From Lasiosphaeria ovina (taxonomy: Eukaryota; Ascomycota; Sordariomycetes; Sordariales; Lasiosphaeriaceae): a stretch of 64,000 nucleotides of DNA. The stretch's first letter is position 1, and each line of letters begins with the position of its first letter. The translations under genes and the position numbers were made by a program. Under the pieces are notes generated by a model. It did no database searches. It saw nothing but the letters and a program-made list of their open reading frames with translations, and had not been told where the DNA came from. The stretch spans positions 992,001 through 1,056,000 of the forward strand of contig JAULSN010000006.1 of NCBI GenBank assembly GCA_033439765.1, read 5' to 3'. Positions 1 through 11,506 of this stretch are shown one piece after another.

Positions 1-2784
1 CTGTGGCTCTGATATGAATATGAAATATGATATCTGCCAAGCAAATACAGATCTCCACGATGTCCGTACTGACTGCCGAGCAGCACAGGGAAGACCTAGT
101 AACGGACACTTTGTACAGATACATACCGAATACACTATCTAGAGCCCGATAACAGGCGCTTTTTTCTTCGTCGGAATTCCGGTGATTGCGGTGACTCTGT
201 TAGCGACCTGTCATTTTCGTCTTGAACCATCTGCACCTTTGGAGACGGCGGATCTGTAAAAGAAGGGCCAAAGTTTGGTTGGGGGTTTGCTTTGCTCGCT
301 TTGATCGGAAGTCGGTGGCACATTGAGCCCTGTCAGCTCTTTTGGGACTGACTACGCAAGCCACAGACTCCCTTTTCAATGGTAACCATGTATGTGCCGC
401 AACTTTGATCGGAAAACTTGAACGGTTTCACGGAGTCTTTTTTCCTGCGCACTATTTTCCGGTGGCAGTTTACGGCATCTCGACGTTAAATCATATTCAT
501 GTAGAACTGTGGTTAGTCCTTAACAGATAAGTGTCTGGACTACGGAGTACCGCTCGCAGATAGGCTTGTGCCTGGGCCAGACATCTTTTAATGGAAAGGC
601 GCAGACAAGGCAATTTCCTTCCGGTTTTCGAGACGCCGAAGGGGTCCCGTCTTCGGGTATTGTGAAAGCGGCGGAGCAACCCGAACACACGAAGGTGCTC
701 AGCATCACGAAGGGTACCTTTTATGTCTCAGTGTCAGACGGCGCGCGGGAGCGAGAACCTTATATCCTTTCATCGCGGCAAAGCCCAACGAATTCAGCAA
801 AAACCAATCCCCATGCGCGGTGCCTCTGGGGGGGTTGAAACTTGCAAAGCCCAATTGCCCCTGTTGCTGGCGGCCCGGCGGCGGCGGCACCACCATTTTT
901 TTTTCACGTTACGAACAGATCCTTGTCCTGTCCGGAGTGCGGCTGATCCATACATGCCTGTTCTGGCTTGCACCTGGCACCTGCAGAGCGCCAAGTCACT
1001 CCACGGTTATTGCGACTTTGCGCCGCCGGGCTTGGGCTGTTGTCTTTCGGTTGAGGGCCGTGCCCATCCATTTGCTAGCCGGGAAGGAGGAAAAGGACGC
1101 TATCGAAGCCCAGATGTGCGACGGGCCACGGCTAAGATTGTGCATTCTACGGTACCCTCCCAGGCGGCTCGCGAAGTTTTCCATGACATCGTGCCACGTC
1201 CGCGGTACAACATTTGTCGCCTCTCCGAGTACCAGTACACTGGAGACCCAAGCAATACGAGAGGCCCACTTCCAGGTTTCCTCAAATGGACGACATTTTG
1301 CTGTATGGTCACTGGTGCTTTGGCTCCACGGCTCCTGCCCATTGCTCTGAACTCTTGCCTCTCTGGCCGCGAGAACAGCTTGATGAGAGCAATCGGCGAG
1401 GCAGGCACGGCCGGCCTGCCTGCCCGACATGGAGATTACTAGTGGAGAGTGATCTGCTCAACCCGATTCGTTTGCTTGGGAATTGTTCGGGATAGATCGG
1501 GAAGGCGCCGATCACAGAACTTCCTGGGTGAGTTGAGGGTCGAGATTTCTCAGCTGCCTCGTTGTTTCCTCAAGTTCACTGTAGTTCTCTTGACGAGAAC
1601 GAGAACGGGGAAGGCGGGCCTGACGAGGGTGTCTTTTCTGGGAAGGAACACCCAAAGATCGACACCAGGGGAGCCCTACGGAAGCTTTCTGTTGTCGCAC
1701 CGAAAACCACAACCCCGCTGCCCAATGGTGTCAGGCCAGGCGTGCCAAGTCTCTCGTCTTTCATGCACCCAAGGCGGTCGGCGAGGGCCCAGGGCCCCCG
1801 CGTGGCTGCTTTGGTGCTCTGGTTGCTTGTTGCTGTCCGTGTTTCCGTATCGAGATGCACGTCCTCCCACGCTCGCAAGAGCTGAGGGCGGACGGACGCC
1901 GCCCACTTCGGTTCACGGTTTGTACTGTACGGTACCATATACTGACAGACATACATAACCTAGCATGAAAGAAGCCGGGCAGGCATCGGCATCCTAGCTT
2001 GGCTCTTAAGATGCAACCCGTCCTGTGAGGTCTCGAGCTGCTGCTCTTGCTCCTGGTCAGATCTCTCTCCCCACAGGATTTCTCTTGTTCTCGTTTCCAT
2101 CCACCCGCCTCATGCTTCGCCGCCTGTGGTTTCGAGAGATCTTTAGGGGCGACATACCAATCAAACCCTAACCTCTTCGTTTTGTTACACTACACTCAGA
2201 AGCACACCGAGCCCGGGTTTGCCTAGCCGCAGCTTAGTGCTCGTTCTCGAAGCCTCGCCCACACTTTGTTACCATTCTGGGCCAGCCTCCCCTTCCGTAC
2301 TTTAGACAAGCCACCCACACTCCCACCGGCCCCTTCAGCTTTCGGGCTTTATCTCTCTTCCAAAGCCATCTCAAACATTGGATCTAGCTTCCTTGGTTTC
2401 TAGCCCCTCCCGCCGCCTCTAACATCCAGTACCGAAAGCGTCACTGAGCCTCGTGTCGTGCCCGACTATCGAAGTTGCCATTCCGTCGTTCCATGACACA
2501 CCCCGAAGTCACCTAGTGTCGCCCATATAATCCGTTTAAATCTCTTCTTGGGTCATAACTCCCCGCACAACTGCAACTTGACCTTGCGAAGTCGTCTCCG
2601 ATTCCACTCCAGCTTCGGCAGGTCTGTTCTTGGCGTGTGACCTAGCACGCGTTGTCGCCGTCGATTCGCACTCGAAGTCTGTCGACGAGCTACGACTTGA
2701 CAGCATTAGCGAGCCTTCCTCTCCATATCCGGCTGGGGTTCGCGGACGGTTCCCTTGTCGGCGACTGGCCGTCCAACTGCAGCA
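1..2784. other. intergenic region and long pyrimidine-rich leader
   Basis: I see no convincing gene here. An open frame of 239 codons at 723-1442 (+) has no recognisable domain and overlaps other long open frames on both strands, as random GC-rich DNA does. From about 1960 to 2784 the + strand becomes C/T-rich (runs such as ctctctcccc and cttctcgtttcc), as in fungal promoters and 5' leaders. It probably belongs to the gene starting at 2785. Confidence 0.5.
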
Positions 2785-4224
2785 ATGTCCGTCTTCTCGT
2801 TGATCAAGCGTGGTCGCCAGGCCGCCAAGGAGCACAGCGCGAAACAGGCCGAGAAGCAAAAGCAGGAGGCCGATAAGCCGCCGTACAGGCATGTCCCCAG
2901 ACATGCCGCCATTGATGCCATGTCGGGCGGCCCTGCCACTTGGAGAGAGGTCGACAGGGAGAGGATTCAAGAGCAGAACCGGAGGCGCAGCATCATGACG
3001 GCAAACGGCGTGGGCATGGGTGGCATGGGCGGCATGATGACGCCCGTCCACGCAGTTGGCCTTCCCCGTCTCAACAGCTCTCTTTCACACGTCTCGTACC
3101 CGTCGGCCTATGCCAGCCCCGTCGTTCACATCCCCCGAAATTATAGCTATAGCGGCGTGCCATCCGGGTGGGGCACCCAGCCGAGCGAGCTCAACTACCA
3201 TCCCGTTGATTTTGCCAACATGCCCTCCAAGGGCAAGGAAGTGGAGAGGCTCGTGGCCGATTCGGGCGCCCCGAGTCGGTCGTCGAGCAGGCTGTCCACT
3301 GGCCGCTCTCCTGTCGAAGGACCAGCCGTGAGTACTGACAACACGAACTCGCCGGTGGATAGCTCTGGCAACTCGACCAGCTCCCAAGACGACCTTGAGA
3401 TGAAGACGGTCAAGCACGCCCTCTCGTCCAATCCCACAACACGGGCCAAGGCGCCGAAACGGCCCCTGAGCGAGACGGATTCGGTCCATCGTCTGCATCC
3501 CGGCCATTCCCGCAGGCTCTCAGACACGGGCCGGCAAGTTGTGTCGTCTCGAACTTCCTTCGCCCCGCCACGGACCAATCCGACGCGGCCAAGTCCAAGC
3601 AGGGGCGCCAGCACGACTTCACTGGCGGCCGCAGGCATCCCGCCTGTCCCTGCGCTCCCCCCTCTGCAGCTTGGTTCCCCTCTCCCGACATCTGGCGTCT
3701 CGTCGTCCGCCGCCTCTATTGCCAGCTCGACAACGGTTGTTCAGATTGCATCCAGTGCGTCACTCTCCGCCAAGGCGGCGATTCCTGTCACGGCTGCCGC
3801 TGTGCGCGAAGACGAGGATACGAAGGACCTGGATATGCCAGAGTCGCCTCGCAGCGAAGCCGACGTGGCCGTTGTAGTGGCTGAGGCTACCGCATATCCA
3901 TCTGCGCCGAAAAACGGCTGGAGGATGTCCAAGATGACCAGGTTTACCGAATTGGGAACCATCAATTCCACCATCTCAGCGTCGATAGAGACAAACCTCC
4001 CGCCGCAGAAAGAGGCGGTCAAAACACGACCGATTTCAGTGGTGACGGCCCTACCGACCAGCTTTGACGAAGCCAGCTTGCCGCCCCCTCGAGAGCTAGT
4101 TCTCCCCCCTCCAAAATCGGGCAAGCTCTCCAAAGTTCCATCGCCCAAGGTTCCTGTAGCGAAGGCGCCTAAGAAGAACCGATGGTCGTTTAGAAGCAGC
4201 AAGAGTCCCGCCGTAGCAGTCTGA
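2785..4224 (+). CDS. fungal-specific basic, Ser/Pro-rich protein of unknown function
   Basis: A single uninterrupted frame of 479 codons starts at the ATG at 2785; the frame upstream has only a non-ATG start. The N-terminus (MSVFSLIKRGRQAAKEH) is a short basic helix rich in Lys, Gln and Glu, followed by a conserved-looking PPYRHVPRHAAIDAMSG block. The rest is low-complexity Ser/Pro/Ala sequence with many SP and SR sites (SSSRLSTGRSP, PRTNPTRPSPSR) and a basic C-terminal tail (KAPKKNRWSFRSSKSPAV). I recall similar N-termini in conserved hypothetical proteins of other ascomycetes, but know no function. No membrane segment or catalytic motif is visible. Disorder and abundant Ser-Pro sites suggest a phosphorylated scaffold or regulator, which is inference only. 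Confidence 0.85.
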   Translation: MSVFSLIKRGRQAAKEHSAKQAEKQKQEADKPPYRHVPRHAAIDAMSGGPATWREVDRERIQEQNRRRSIMTANGVGMGGMGGMMTPVHAVGLPRLNSSLSHVSYPSAYASPVVHIPRNYSYSGVPSGWGTQPSELNYHPVDFANMPSKGKEVERLVADSGAPSRSSSRLSTGRSPVEGPAVSTDNTNSPVDSSGNSTSSQDDLEMKTVKHALSSNPTTRAKAPKRPLSETDSVHRLHPGHSRRLSDTGRQVVSSRTSFAPPRTNPTRPSPSRGASTTSLAAAGIPPVPALPPLQLGSPLPTSGVSSSAASIASSTTVVQIASSASLSAKAAIPVTAAAVREDEDTKDLDMPESPRSEADVAVVVAEATAYPSAPKNGWRMSKMTRFTELGTINSTISASIETNLPPQKEAVKTRPISVVTALPTSFDEASLPPPRELVLPPPKSGKLSKVPSPKVPVAKAPKKNRWSFRSSKSPAVAV

Positions 4225-6165
4225 ACCTCGACAGGCTCACACCGACGGGGAACACCGCCTAAATCCTTACCTTCGCATTGACATTCGGGCTGGCACTGGC
4301 GTTCTGGATATACAGACACAACACATGTAATGATTTTCTTTGCTATTACCTGATTTTCCCTTTGTCATCAATATCTTCAGCGGCGATGCAAAGCGGGCAT
4401 AGCTTTGCTTTTACGGGGTCAATTGGACATTGCCGCAGGGCACTGCAAACAACTTACTCTTATCGTTTGATTCAAGGAAGATGGCGTTTAAAGTTTACAG
4501 GGACACTCGATTTCACTTTGTTTAAAACGTTCATTTCGGGACTATATATGTGCCTTGGCTCTGGGAGCTTTAGTTTTGGACGAGAGAAAGAAAGAGGGAC
4601 AGCTTGAGGACAGAGCGAGGGAAGCTATCTTGTATGGCTTGCGACGCAAAAGGCGCCACAAACACACCGGCGCCGTTCCAGACAGAACACCACAACGACC
4701 AGAGTTGCTTTTAAAAGTCGGCCAATAAATAACAATGCAATCGACCTTCTTGTCCGAGATGACCCGGTCTGTCTATGTTCATGATATAGACGAGCATCTC
4801 TGGGTAGATTCTCCATTACCACTTCACTACAAACGTGGTGTCTTTTCACGGGTGCCGCAACATGCGGAACCTACCTCGATTTTTACCTCGATGGTCTTTC
4901 CAAAACTGTCTTACAGCTATTTTTATCACTTCTCCATAGCTGTTGTACAAATGTTCCTAACCATTTCCAGCGTCTCTGGGTTTCCCCCGCAGCAGCACTC
5001 ACGTCTGCATACACGAGACATGGCTGACATGACGTATCTAACCTACCCAATCGCTAGTCCTGTCCATTCTTGTTTTCTCTTCAATAACAGCGCATCTCTG
5101 GCGTTTTCTTCCCAAACTGTTGGTGCACGACAGCCCGGGTACTGTCCCTGATTCGCAGGCATGCATATTAGCCTTGGAGATGATTTACGCAGTTCTCAGC
5201 CAGGTCCGTCCCGGGATACCTTCCACGCACACAATTATGAATAATCTGAAAAAAAGACTACCTACCTAGGTAGATATGTGAGTACTATTTCGCAAATGCA
5301 TGCGTGCCATCGTGTTAGTCATATGAGGTAATTTAACAAATGGGAGGTTTTGAAGTTTCTCGTATCACGCACGGCCTAGCGCATGGGTGGATCAACAACT
5401 GTCGTGTTCTGGGCGGTTTCTCGACGAGTGAACGTTAAATAGGTATGTAAGTATGCACCTAGGCGTCTAAAAGCATCCCGCAGTTCAGAACCTGCAGCCT
5501 GCCAAGTCTGGGATGTTACCCTTTTTACGGCATTGCATTGCAACCTGGTCCTTCGCACGGATAGCCCCTTAGGTTCTGACCGGCGGGTCGGCGGCTGACG
5601 AGAGCTGATATGGTTGACGGTGACACTTTCATGCCGCACCCCGCATCTTTAAATGTATTGGAACTGCAGGTACTCGAAGGCTGAGATGAGAGAGGGGACG
5701 TGACCGGGAAGGAAAGGGGGAGGAAAAATAATCGAAGGCAATAATAGGGAACAAGGTGAGGGCGATCTCTCGAGCACTTGCCCTGGCTATCTTGGTCGTT
5801 GCCATCTTCTAGGTTATCACCTGGTTGGTAATGATGGCACCAAGACGAGTTGCCTTCCCCCGATTCAATTCTCTTCTGGATTCATCGGCATGCCAGTGGC
5901 TTCCGGGCGACGTGTCGTCAAGCCAATATTCTGTGAAATGTGAAGCCAAAGCACTTGCGTCTCTGTGGGCGAGACATAAGAGCTGCTTGATTCCTTCTGG
6001 TGAGGGTTGCGGAGGTTGACTTTGAGCTTGCTTGGTGTCTTGGCTTGGGCCTTTGGGCCCTGGAACTGAACTGGCGAAACTCGCCGCCCCGCAGTCGCCC
6101 CCTGCAGGAAGGATGGAATTGACTTTTGCATCGTGGGGAACCAGAATGGAACACGCAGATTGACA

Positions 6166-6190
6166 GGGGGGGGGGGGGGGGGGGGGGGGG
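6166..6190. repeat. homopolymer run of 25 G
   Basis: There are 25 consecutive G on the + strand, then T, five G, T and four G. It lies about 340 bases upstream of the ALG5 start codon. Such a tract can form G-quadruplex structures and is prone to length error in sequencing. Confidence 0.9.
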
Positions 6191-6445
6191 TGGGGGTGGG
6201 GAAGGTCCTGGATTTCCACTGGCCAGCCTTGTGCGCACACGGTAAAGGCTGCGTGGCATCAGCGACACCCACCTGCTCGGAGAGCTTGAACCGCTAAACT
6301 TAAGCCTCGCCGTGGGGCAACCCGACAGGTATTACTAGTACTTTTCTGCCCAAATTCTAGACTGAACGGTCGAGCAACAGAGGTGCTGCTCTTTCCTATG
6401 ATCTCTTGACCCGACGGGAGTCTCAAGAGGCTGCCCCGGTCTGCT

Positions 6446-6476
6446 GTGGTGTGGTGTGGTGTGGTGTGGTGTGGTG
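6446..6476. repeat. GTGGT pentanucleotide repeat, six copies
   Basis: Six perfect head-to-tail copies of GTGGT lie just upstream of the ALG5 start, probably in its promoter or 5' leader. Confidence 0.9.
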
Positions 6477-6533
6477 CGTCCCGCTTAGGTTCACTTGTCC
6501 CCGCCCGTTCGGGCATCGCATCCAAGACAAGAC

Positions 6534-7574
6534 ATGGCGGCCACGACGACTCTGCAAAAGCCGCCAAGCTGGCCGGAGCAGCTAGTCTGGCTTCTCTTCG
6601 ACACCGCTCGCCAGACCCCCGCCCACTGGCTCTTCCTGGGATTCATTGCGCTACTCGGCCTCGGCTTAGCCACTGTATGGGAACTACCTCTACATGCCTT
6701 GTGTCCCCCTAGCTATTATTTAGCTGATCTGTGTTGGCTGACTCTGCCCGTCTGCCCCAGATCTTTGTCGGCCTCCACTTGCTTGCGCCCAAGCCGCGCG
6801 CCCCGTCCCCCTCGGAGAAGACGTACATCACGACGAACCCCGATGGCACCGCCAGTAGCCCGCGGCCGCTCCCCTGCTGGTACGACCGCTGGCTGGCCGA
6901 GGGGCGCCTCCGGCAGGAATCCCGCTACCCGACCATCCCCGCCGGCTTCCCCGTGCCGGACACGGGCGCCATTGAGCCGGCCGAGGTGGACATCAGCGTC
7001 GTGATTCCCGCGTACAACGAGGAGGACCGCATCATCCCCACCCTGGAAGAGATGGTCGAGTACCTAGACCAGCGGTTCGGGCGGCCGGCGTCGTCGGCCG
7101 CAGCCACGACCGCAGCGTCCCCCGGCAAGAAGAAGAAATTCGGGGCGGGGGCGGGCTCGGCGACGAAGCCGCACCGGCTCGTCTTCAAGAACCAGCACGG
7201 CGGCGGCGCAGCGGCGGCAGCAAAGGACACATCACCGCCCCCGTCCGGCGGCTACGAGATCATCATCGTCAACGACGGCAGCCGGGACCGGACAGTGCAG
7301 GTGGCGCTCGACTTCTCGCGCAGGTACGGGCTGCACGACGTGCTGCGCGTCGTGACGCTCGAGCGCAACCGCGGCAAGGGCGGCGGCGTGACGCACGGCT
7401 TCCGCCACGTGCGCGGCAGGTACGCCGTGTTCGCCGACGCTGACGGCGCGTCGCGGTTCAGCGACCTCGGCAAGCTGATCGAGGGCTGCGAGGACGTCGT
7501 CGACGGCTCCAACCGCGGCGTCGCCATCGGCAGCCGCGCTCACCTGGTCGGCAGCGAGGCTGTAGTCAAGGTAC

Positions 7575-7612
<38 letters not shown>

Positions 7613-8049
7613 GCGCTCATCTATCCGTCTGCTAATAAACGGTTTAGCGGTCCGCGATCCGCAACTTCCTGATGCGGTCGTTCCACTTCGTGCTGATGAT
7701 CCTGACGCCGCCGGCGACGTCGCGCATCCGCGACACGCAGTGCGGGTTCAAGCTGTTCTCGCGCGCCGCGCTGCCGCACATCGTGCCGTACATGCACTCG
7801 GAGGGCTGGATCTTCGACATTGAGATGCTGATGCTGGCCGAGTCGGCGCCCGCCACGCCCGTACTCGCCGGCGACGGCTCCGTCATCGGCTCGAGCTACG
7901 GCATCAAGGTCGCCGAGGTCCCCGTCGCCTGGCACGAGGTCGACGGCAGCAAGATGAACCTCGTCCAGGACAGCGTCCGCATGGCCGTCGGCCTCGCCGT
8001 GCTGCGCGCCAGCTGGATGCTAGGCGTCTATCGCCGGAGGCTGGCGTGA
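6534..8049 (+). CDS. ALG5: dolichyl-phosphate beta-glucosyltransferase
   Basis: The enzyme transfers glucose from UDP-glucose to dolichyl phosphate at the ER membrane, supplying Dol-P-Glc for N-glycan assembly. I predict three exons: 6534-6674, 6761-7570 and 7648-8049 (450 aa). The first intron ends in ccccag; the second has a gctaataaac branch site and ends in tttag. The protein has one N-terminal hydrophobic segment that spans the first splice junction, then a GT2 fold: DISVVIPAYNEEDRI, YEIIIVNDGSRDRT, the metal-binding FADADGASRF motif and DTQCGFKLFSR. A low-complexity insert (poly-Ala/Gly/Lys, coded by about 7080-7250) separates the first two motifs and makes the protein longer than I expect for the family. 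The second intron carries a GTCT microsatellite. Start: the ATG at 6534 precedes the membrane segment. Confidence 0.93.
7575..7610. repeat. GTCT tetranucleotide repeat inside ALG5 intron 2
   Basis: Nine perfect GTCT copies begin four bases after the 5' splice site (gtac) of the intron at 7571-7647. Confidence 0.92.
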
Positions 8050-8850
8050 TTTTTTGTTTCCGTCTCTGTAGTTGCTATTGCCACTACTTCATTATGAATA
8101 AATATTCCTAAGCGGAGATGCGCATATACATGTATATGGCTTCCCCTTCTACAATATATATAGACGGCTTTCAGGAGGGGAGGGTAAAAAACAAAAAGGA
8201 AAAACGAAATCATAGAGAATCTATCGACAAGTTCAAAAACCAAGACCATCTAGAATTATACCGCTACAGTTGCCAGCCCCTCAAGTATTATTTACCTAGG
8301 TAGATAAACAAGTATAAACAAGTAGGTAGGTATGTGTTTATGACGCCCAAGTGTACAAGAAAGACAAGCATCTCTCATTACCACTACAGATAGCATTTCT
8401 ATGTCTAAGAACATGCAAGTTATCATCGATGGCCTCTTACTATACAGGAAGTGTGTTTATCCCCCTCTCCGCCCAAAAGAAATAATCTTCACCTAAACCC
8501 CTCCCGCCGCCCCCGTAAAACCAATATGCGGATGCAAGTAAACCAGGAGAAATAGACCAAACTAGGTTATGTATGTCATGAGCCACGTCTAGTTATCAAA
8601 AAAGACGAAGAAGGCGAAGAAGAAGAGAAAGGGGGCTGAAACCAATCATTTGTCTTCTAACTGCTACTCCTCGCCTGGTTTCGGCTCGTTGCTACAATCA
8701 TTGATAGCATCTAGTTGGGGGAGTTTGAAGGCAACGATCAAGAGCGGTGATGGGGGATCCGAATTAATTAAGGGAGTATGTATATAATGTATATGTGAAT
8801 TCTTTTTCGCTCGCCGGTCATGAAAGCATCAGATAGGCAATCACACGGCA
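8050..8850. other. intergenic region between convergent ALG5 and ERG1
   Basis: This holds the 3' regions of two converging genes. It is AT-rich and contains the ALG5 poly(A) signal, a TACCTAGGTA palindrome at 8293-8302 followed by further taggtaggta copies, and no gene that I can support. Confidence 0.6.
8097..8102 (+). terminator. AATAAA poly(A) signal of ALG5
   Basis: A perfect AATAAA lies 48 bases after the ALG5 stop codon, in AT-rich sequence, where a fungal polyadenylation signal is expected. Confidence 0.5.
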
Positions 8851-10431
8851 TCATGTGGATTCCATCCACACGGTCGGCAGGAAGACGACGCACGCCTTCC
8901 AGAGAATGAGGACGGCGTCGAGCAGGGCCAGGGGGAGCTTCCACAGGCCGAGCACGGAGCCGCCGCAGACGGCGACGATGTTGAGCCAGATGCCGAGGAA
9001 GGCGACGGTGAAGAAGTGGTAGGCCAGCACGGTGGGGCGGTGGATGAGGCCGCCCAGCAGGCCGGCGGGCTCGTTGTAGTGGCCGAGCTGGAAGTAGCGG
9101 AAGCAGCCCTGGCGCAGGGCGCGCAGCTGGCGGTCGTCGGCGGCGGCGAAGAGGCTGTACAGGGCCTGGGCCAGCACGTTGATGATGCTGGTGAGCGGCT
9201 TGCGCCGCCAGTAAAAGTCGGCCATGGCGGCCTTGACGGCCGCGTGGTCGCCCAGGTCGGGCACGCGGTCCGGGTGCAGCAGCGACTGCAGCAGCACCAC
9301 GTCATTGAAGGCGACCGTCATGCCGCCGCCCGTGAGCGGGTGGCGCATGTTGTAGGCGTCGCCGAACAGCAGCACGCCCTGGTGCTGCGCCTGCCGCGTC
9401 GGCGGCAGCCAGCTGTTGGGCATGCTCCGCGGGATCTTGCCGTCGGCGAGCGCCGCCAGGACGCTCGGCCGCGCCTCCTCGGGCAGCACCGGCACCACCA
9501 CCTTCTCGATGTAGCCGCGCACGCCGCCGTTCTGGGGCGCCGCCGCCGGCAGCTTCTCGGGCACGTCGATGAGCGCGCGCGTCTCGTGCGTGCCGATCTG
9601 GTACAGCAGCACGGGCGACGACGCGCCGATGACCACGTGGCCGTACCCCTGCGGCTTGATGGGGCAGTCTATGAGCTCGAGCGCGTAGAACTTGCTGCGC
9701 ACCACGGGCGCGCGGCCGAGCAGCTCCTTGCGGAACTTGGAAGCGTAGCCGTCGGCGATGATGGTCAGGGTCCCGAAGAAGCAGTCGGGCTTCTTGACGC
9801 CCGTCTCCTTGTCGGTCGTGCGCGTCTCCACCCCCAGCACGGCGTTCGAATCCTTCCCGCGCACCGTCGCCGTCACCTCGGTCTCGAACATGGATATGTT
9901 GGGGTGCCCGCGGCACGCCTTGCGCAGCTGCGAGATGAAGCGGCCGTGGTGGAAACTCCTGCCCTCGGGCCGCCGGCTGCTCTTCTTGTCGCCATTCCGT
10001 CCGTCCGCGAGCCCCCCACTCGCTGGCGACGACCCGCCGTTCTGTATGCTTTTGCTCCCCGCGGGGCCGTCGTTCGCGGAGGCCACGAGGCGGCCTGCGC
10101 CGTCCACGACGGGGTACGGAATCATCACGTCGTCGCCGTGGAACAACACGTGGTAGCCGTAGCAGGGGATCGCGTCGATATCCTCCAGGCACTTCTCCAG
10201 CCCCAGTGCCTGTAGCGCGCGGACGCCGCCGGGCTGCAGCAGCTCGCCGACGATCCGGTTGGGCTCGTGCATCCAGCGCTCGAGCAGGATGACGCTCCGG
10301 CCCTGGTTGGCGAGCGCGAAGGCGACGGCGCACCCAAAGATGCCGGCGCCGACTACCACGACATCCGCCTCGTGGAATGTGTTGCGCCGCTCCTCATCGC
10401 GAGCGGCCTGCGAATAGGGGTCGCCCGCCAT
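8851..10431 (-). CDS. ERG1: squalene epoxidase (squalene monooxygenase)
   Basis: This FAD enzyme converts squalene to 2,3-oxidosqualene, the first oxygen-dependent step of ergosterol synthesis, at the ER and lipid droplets. It is the target of allylamine antifungals. One exon encodes 526 aa from the ATG at 10431; the frame runs further upstream, but only to a TTG. Visible features are the Rossmann dinucleotide motif GAGIFG (residues 28-33), NRIVGELLQPGGV (58-70), the ADGYASKFR motif (226-234), the family signature GDAYNMRHPLTGGGMTVAF (357-375) and a hydrophobic C-terminus with two likely membrane helices. A Gly/Ser/Asp-rich insert (about 112-157) lies between VVDGAG and the EGRSFHHGRF block and looks lineage-specific. 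It converges with ALG5. Confidence 0.95.
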   Translation of the reverse strand: MAGDPYSQAARDEERRNTFHEADVVVVGAGIFGCAVAFALANQGRSVILLERWMHEPNRIVGELLQPGGVRALQALGLEKCLEDIDAIPCYGYHVLFHGDDVMIPYPVVDGAGRLVASANDGPAGSKSIQNGGSSPASGGLADGRNGDKKSSRRPEGRSFHHGRFISQLRKACRGHPNISMFETEVTATVRGKDSNAVLGVETRTTDKETGVKKPDCFFGTLTIIADGYASKFRKELLGRAPVVRSKFYALELIDCPIKPQGYGHVVIGASSPVLLYQIGTHETRALIDVPEKLPAAAPQNGGVRGYIEKVVVPVLPEEARPSVLAALADGKIPRSMPNSWLPPTRQAQHQGVLLFGDAYNMRHPLTGGGMTVAFNDVVLLQSLLHPDRVPDLGDHAAVKAAMADFYWRRKPLTSIINVLAQALYSLFAAADDRQLRALRQGCFRYFQLGHYNEPAGLLGGLIHRPTVLAYHFFTVAFLGIWLNIVAVCGGSVLGLWKLPLALLDAVLILWKACVVFLPTVWMEST

Positions 10432-11506
10432 GGGGAGTCTCGGGGGGTGGTGGTGACGCGTCGTCCAAGAATTCAATATCCACGGATCCGTGTCGAGGGT
10501 GCTGCAGTATAGGGAGGGGCGGGGAGCGAAGAGCTCGCTGTCGCGGGGGTTACGTATGTACGCGTACGTATGTTCGCCTCTGCCGATCTGATTCCAAATC
10601 TAAAAGCAGAAGAAGCGATCCCGAGGCGCAAAGGGAGCAAGCAAGCAGCAATTGGAAGTCGGGAGGCGGGCTCGAAAACGGTGGCAATTGGCAAGTTTTT
10701 AAGGGAGGTTCCTTTGTCGCATTGGCAGCTGAGTTAAGTTGAGTGAATGGAATGGTTCGGTTCCGTTTTCTCAATTGGCGAATTGAAATCGAATCGAATC
10801 CAAAATTGTTTCCAACAACCTACTGATCTCCAGGGTCGAATCGTCCGAGTACGGCAGTCGCCGCCCTGGCGCGCCCAATCACGGTGCGGTGCAAGGGTCC
10901 ACTGTCGAACTACAGCGCCCCTACCCTACCGACTAAGGTAGGCTCGGAATTCACATGTCAGTCCATCGCGAAATTTGAGACACGACTGGCCCAATGCTTG
11001 GCGGAAATTTTGTGGGCTTCCCGTATCCCCTGAATCCTCGCAGCAATGGGTGCCTGGGAACAACCAACAGCGAACAAAAGGGGCAAAGCAGCGAAACGCG
11101 CCCAACAACCTAAAGTCAAAGTCGGACAAGTGATCCTGCCCAAGTCTGAATGACCATCGATTGATACTTCCCCATAACATGAAATGAGACAGAGCATTGC
11201 CGGGAACAGTGTCGTTAACCGATGCGTCTCACTCTTGCGCCGCATGGAATAAACAACGTAACCAACCTATGTCCGGAGTGCACGCACAGGTAAGCGTATA
11301 CTATATAATTATATATATTGGAGAAGTACACGAAGGGAACATGGGTGCCAATAAGAGGCGCTCGAGATTTATAGAAACATACAGTGTATTTATACAGGCA
11401 ATGCTGGTGTCCAACATCGCTGCGCCGTCGAGCGGTCAACCGCAAACACAAGCTACAATGTACCTAATTATCTTGCCGCTATTCACCTGCCAAAAGGCCC
11501 CCGTCT
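10432..11506. other. ERG1 promoter and 3' region of the PPR-like gene
   Basis: Both flanking genes are on the minus strand, so this stretch holds the ERG1 promoter and 5' leader (left) and the 3' end of the PPR-like gene (right, AT-rich tatataattatatata at about 11299-11320). I did not find a convincing sterol-response or TATA element, and no gene. Confidence 0.5.

Larger units (their letters stand above)
4225..6533. other. intergenic region, with G tract and GTGGT repeat
   Basis: This 2.3 kb lies between two + strand genes. It holds the 3' end of the upstream transcript, one copy of the TACCTAGGTA palindrome (5263-5272), a run of 25 G (6166-6190) and a GTGGT tandem repeat 60-90 bases before the ALG5 start. 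A 138-codon open frame at 4735-5151 (+) resembles nothing I know and is not called. Confidence 0.5.

Noticed and set aside
723..1442. 239-codon plus-strand open frame in the left intergenic region
   Set aside because: No recognisable motif, overlapping open frames on both strands, and no splice or promoter support.
9016..10333. Long open frames antisense to and in other frames of ERG1 (9016-10215 plus; 9302-10333 minus)
   Set aside because: They arise from GC-rich third positions of ERG1. Their translations are Arg/Ala/Gly-rich with no domain.
10440..10460. Sterol-response-like TCACCACCAC upstream of ERG1
   Set aside because: Only partly like the known element, lies within bases of the start codon and overlaps a GGT repeat.
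10432..10476. N-terminal extension of ERG1 beyond the ATG at 10431
   Set aside because: The extended frame starts with TTG rather than ATG. The ATG at 10431 gives a normal family N-terminus.
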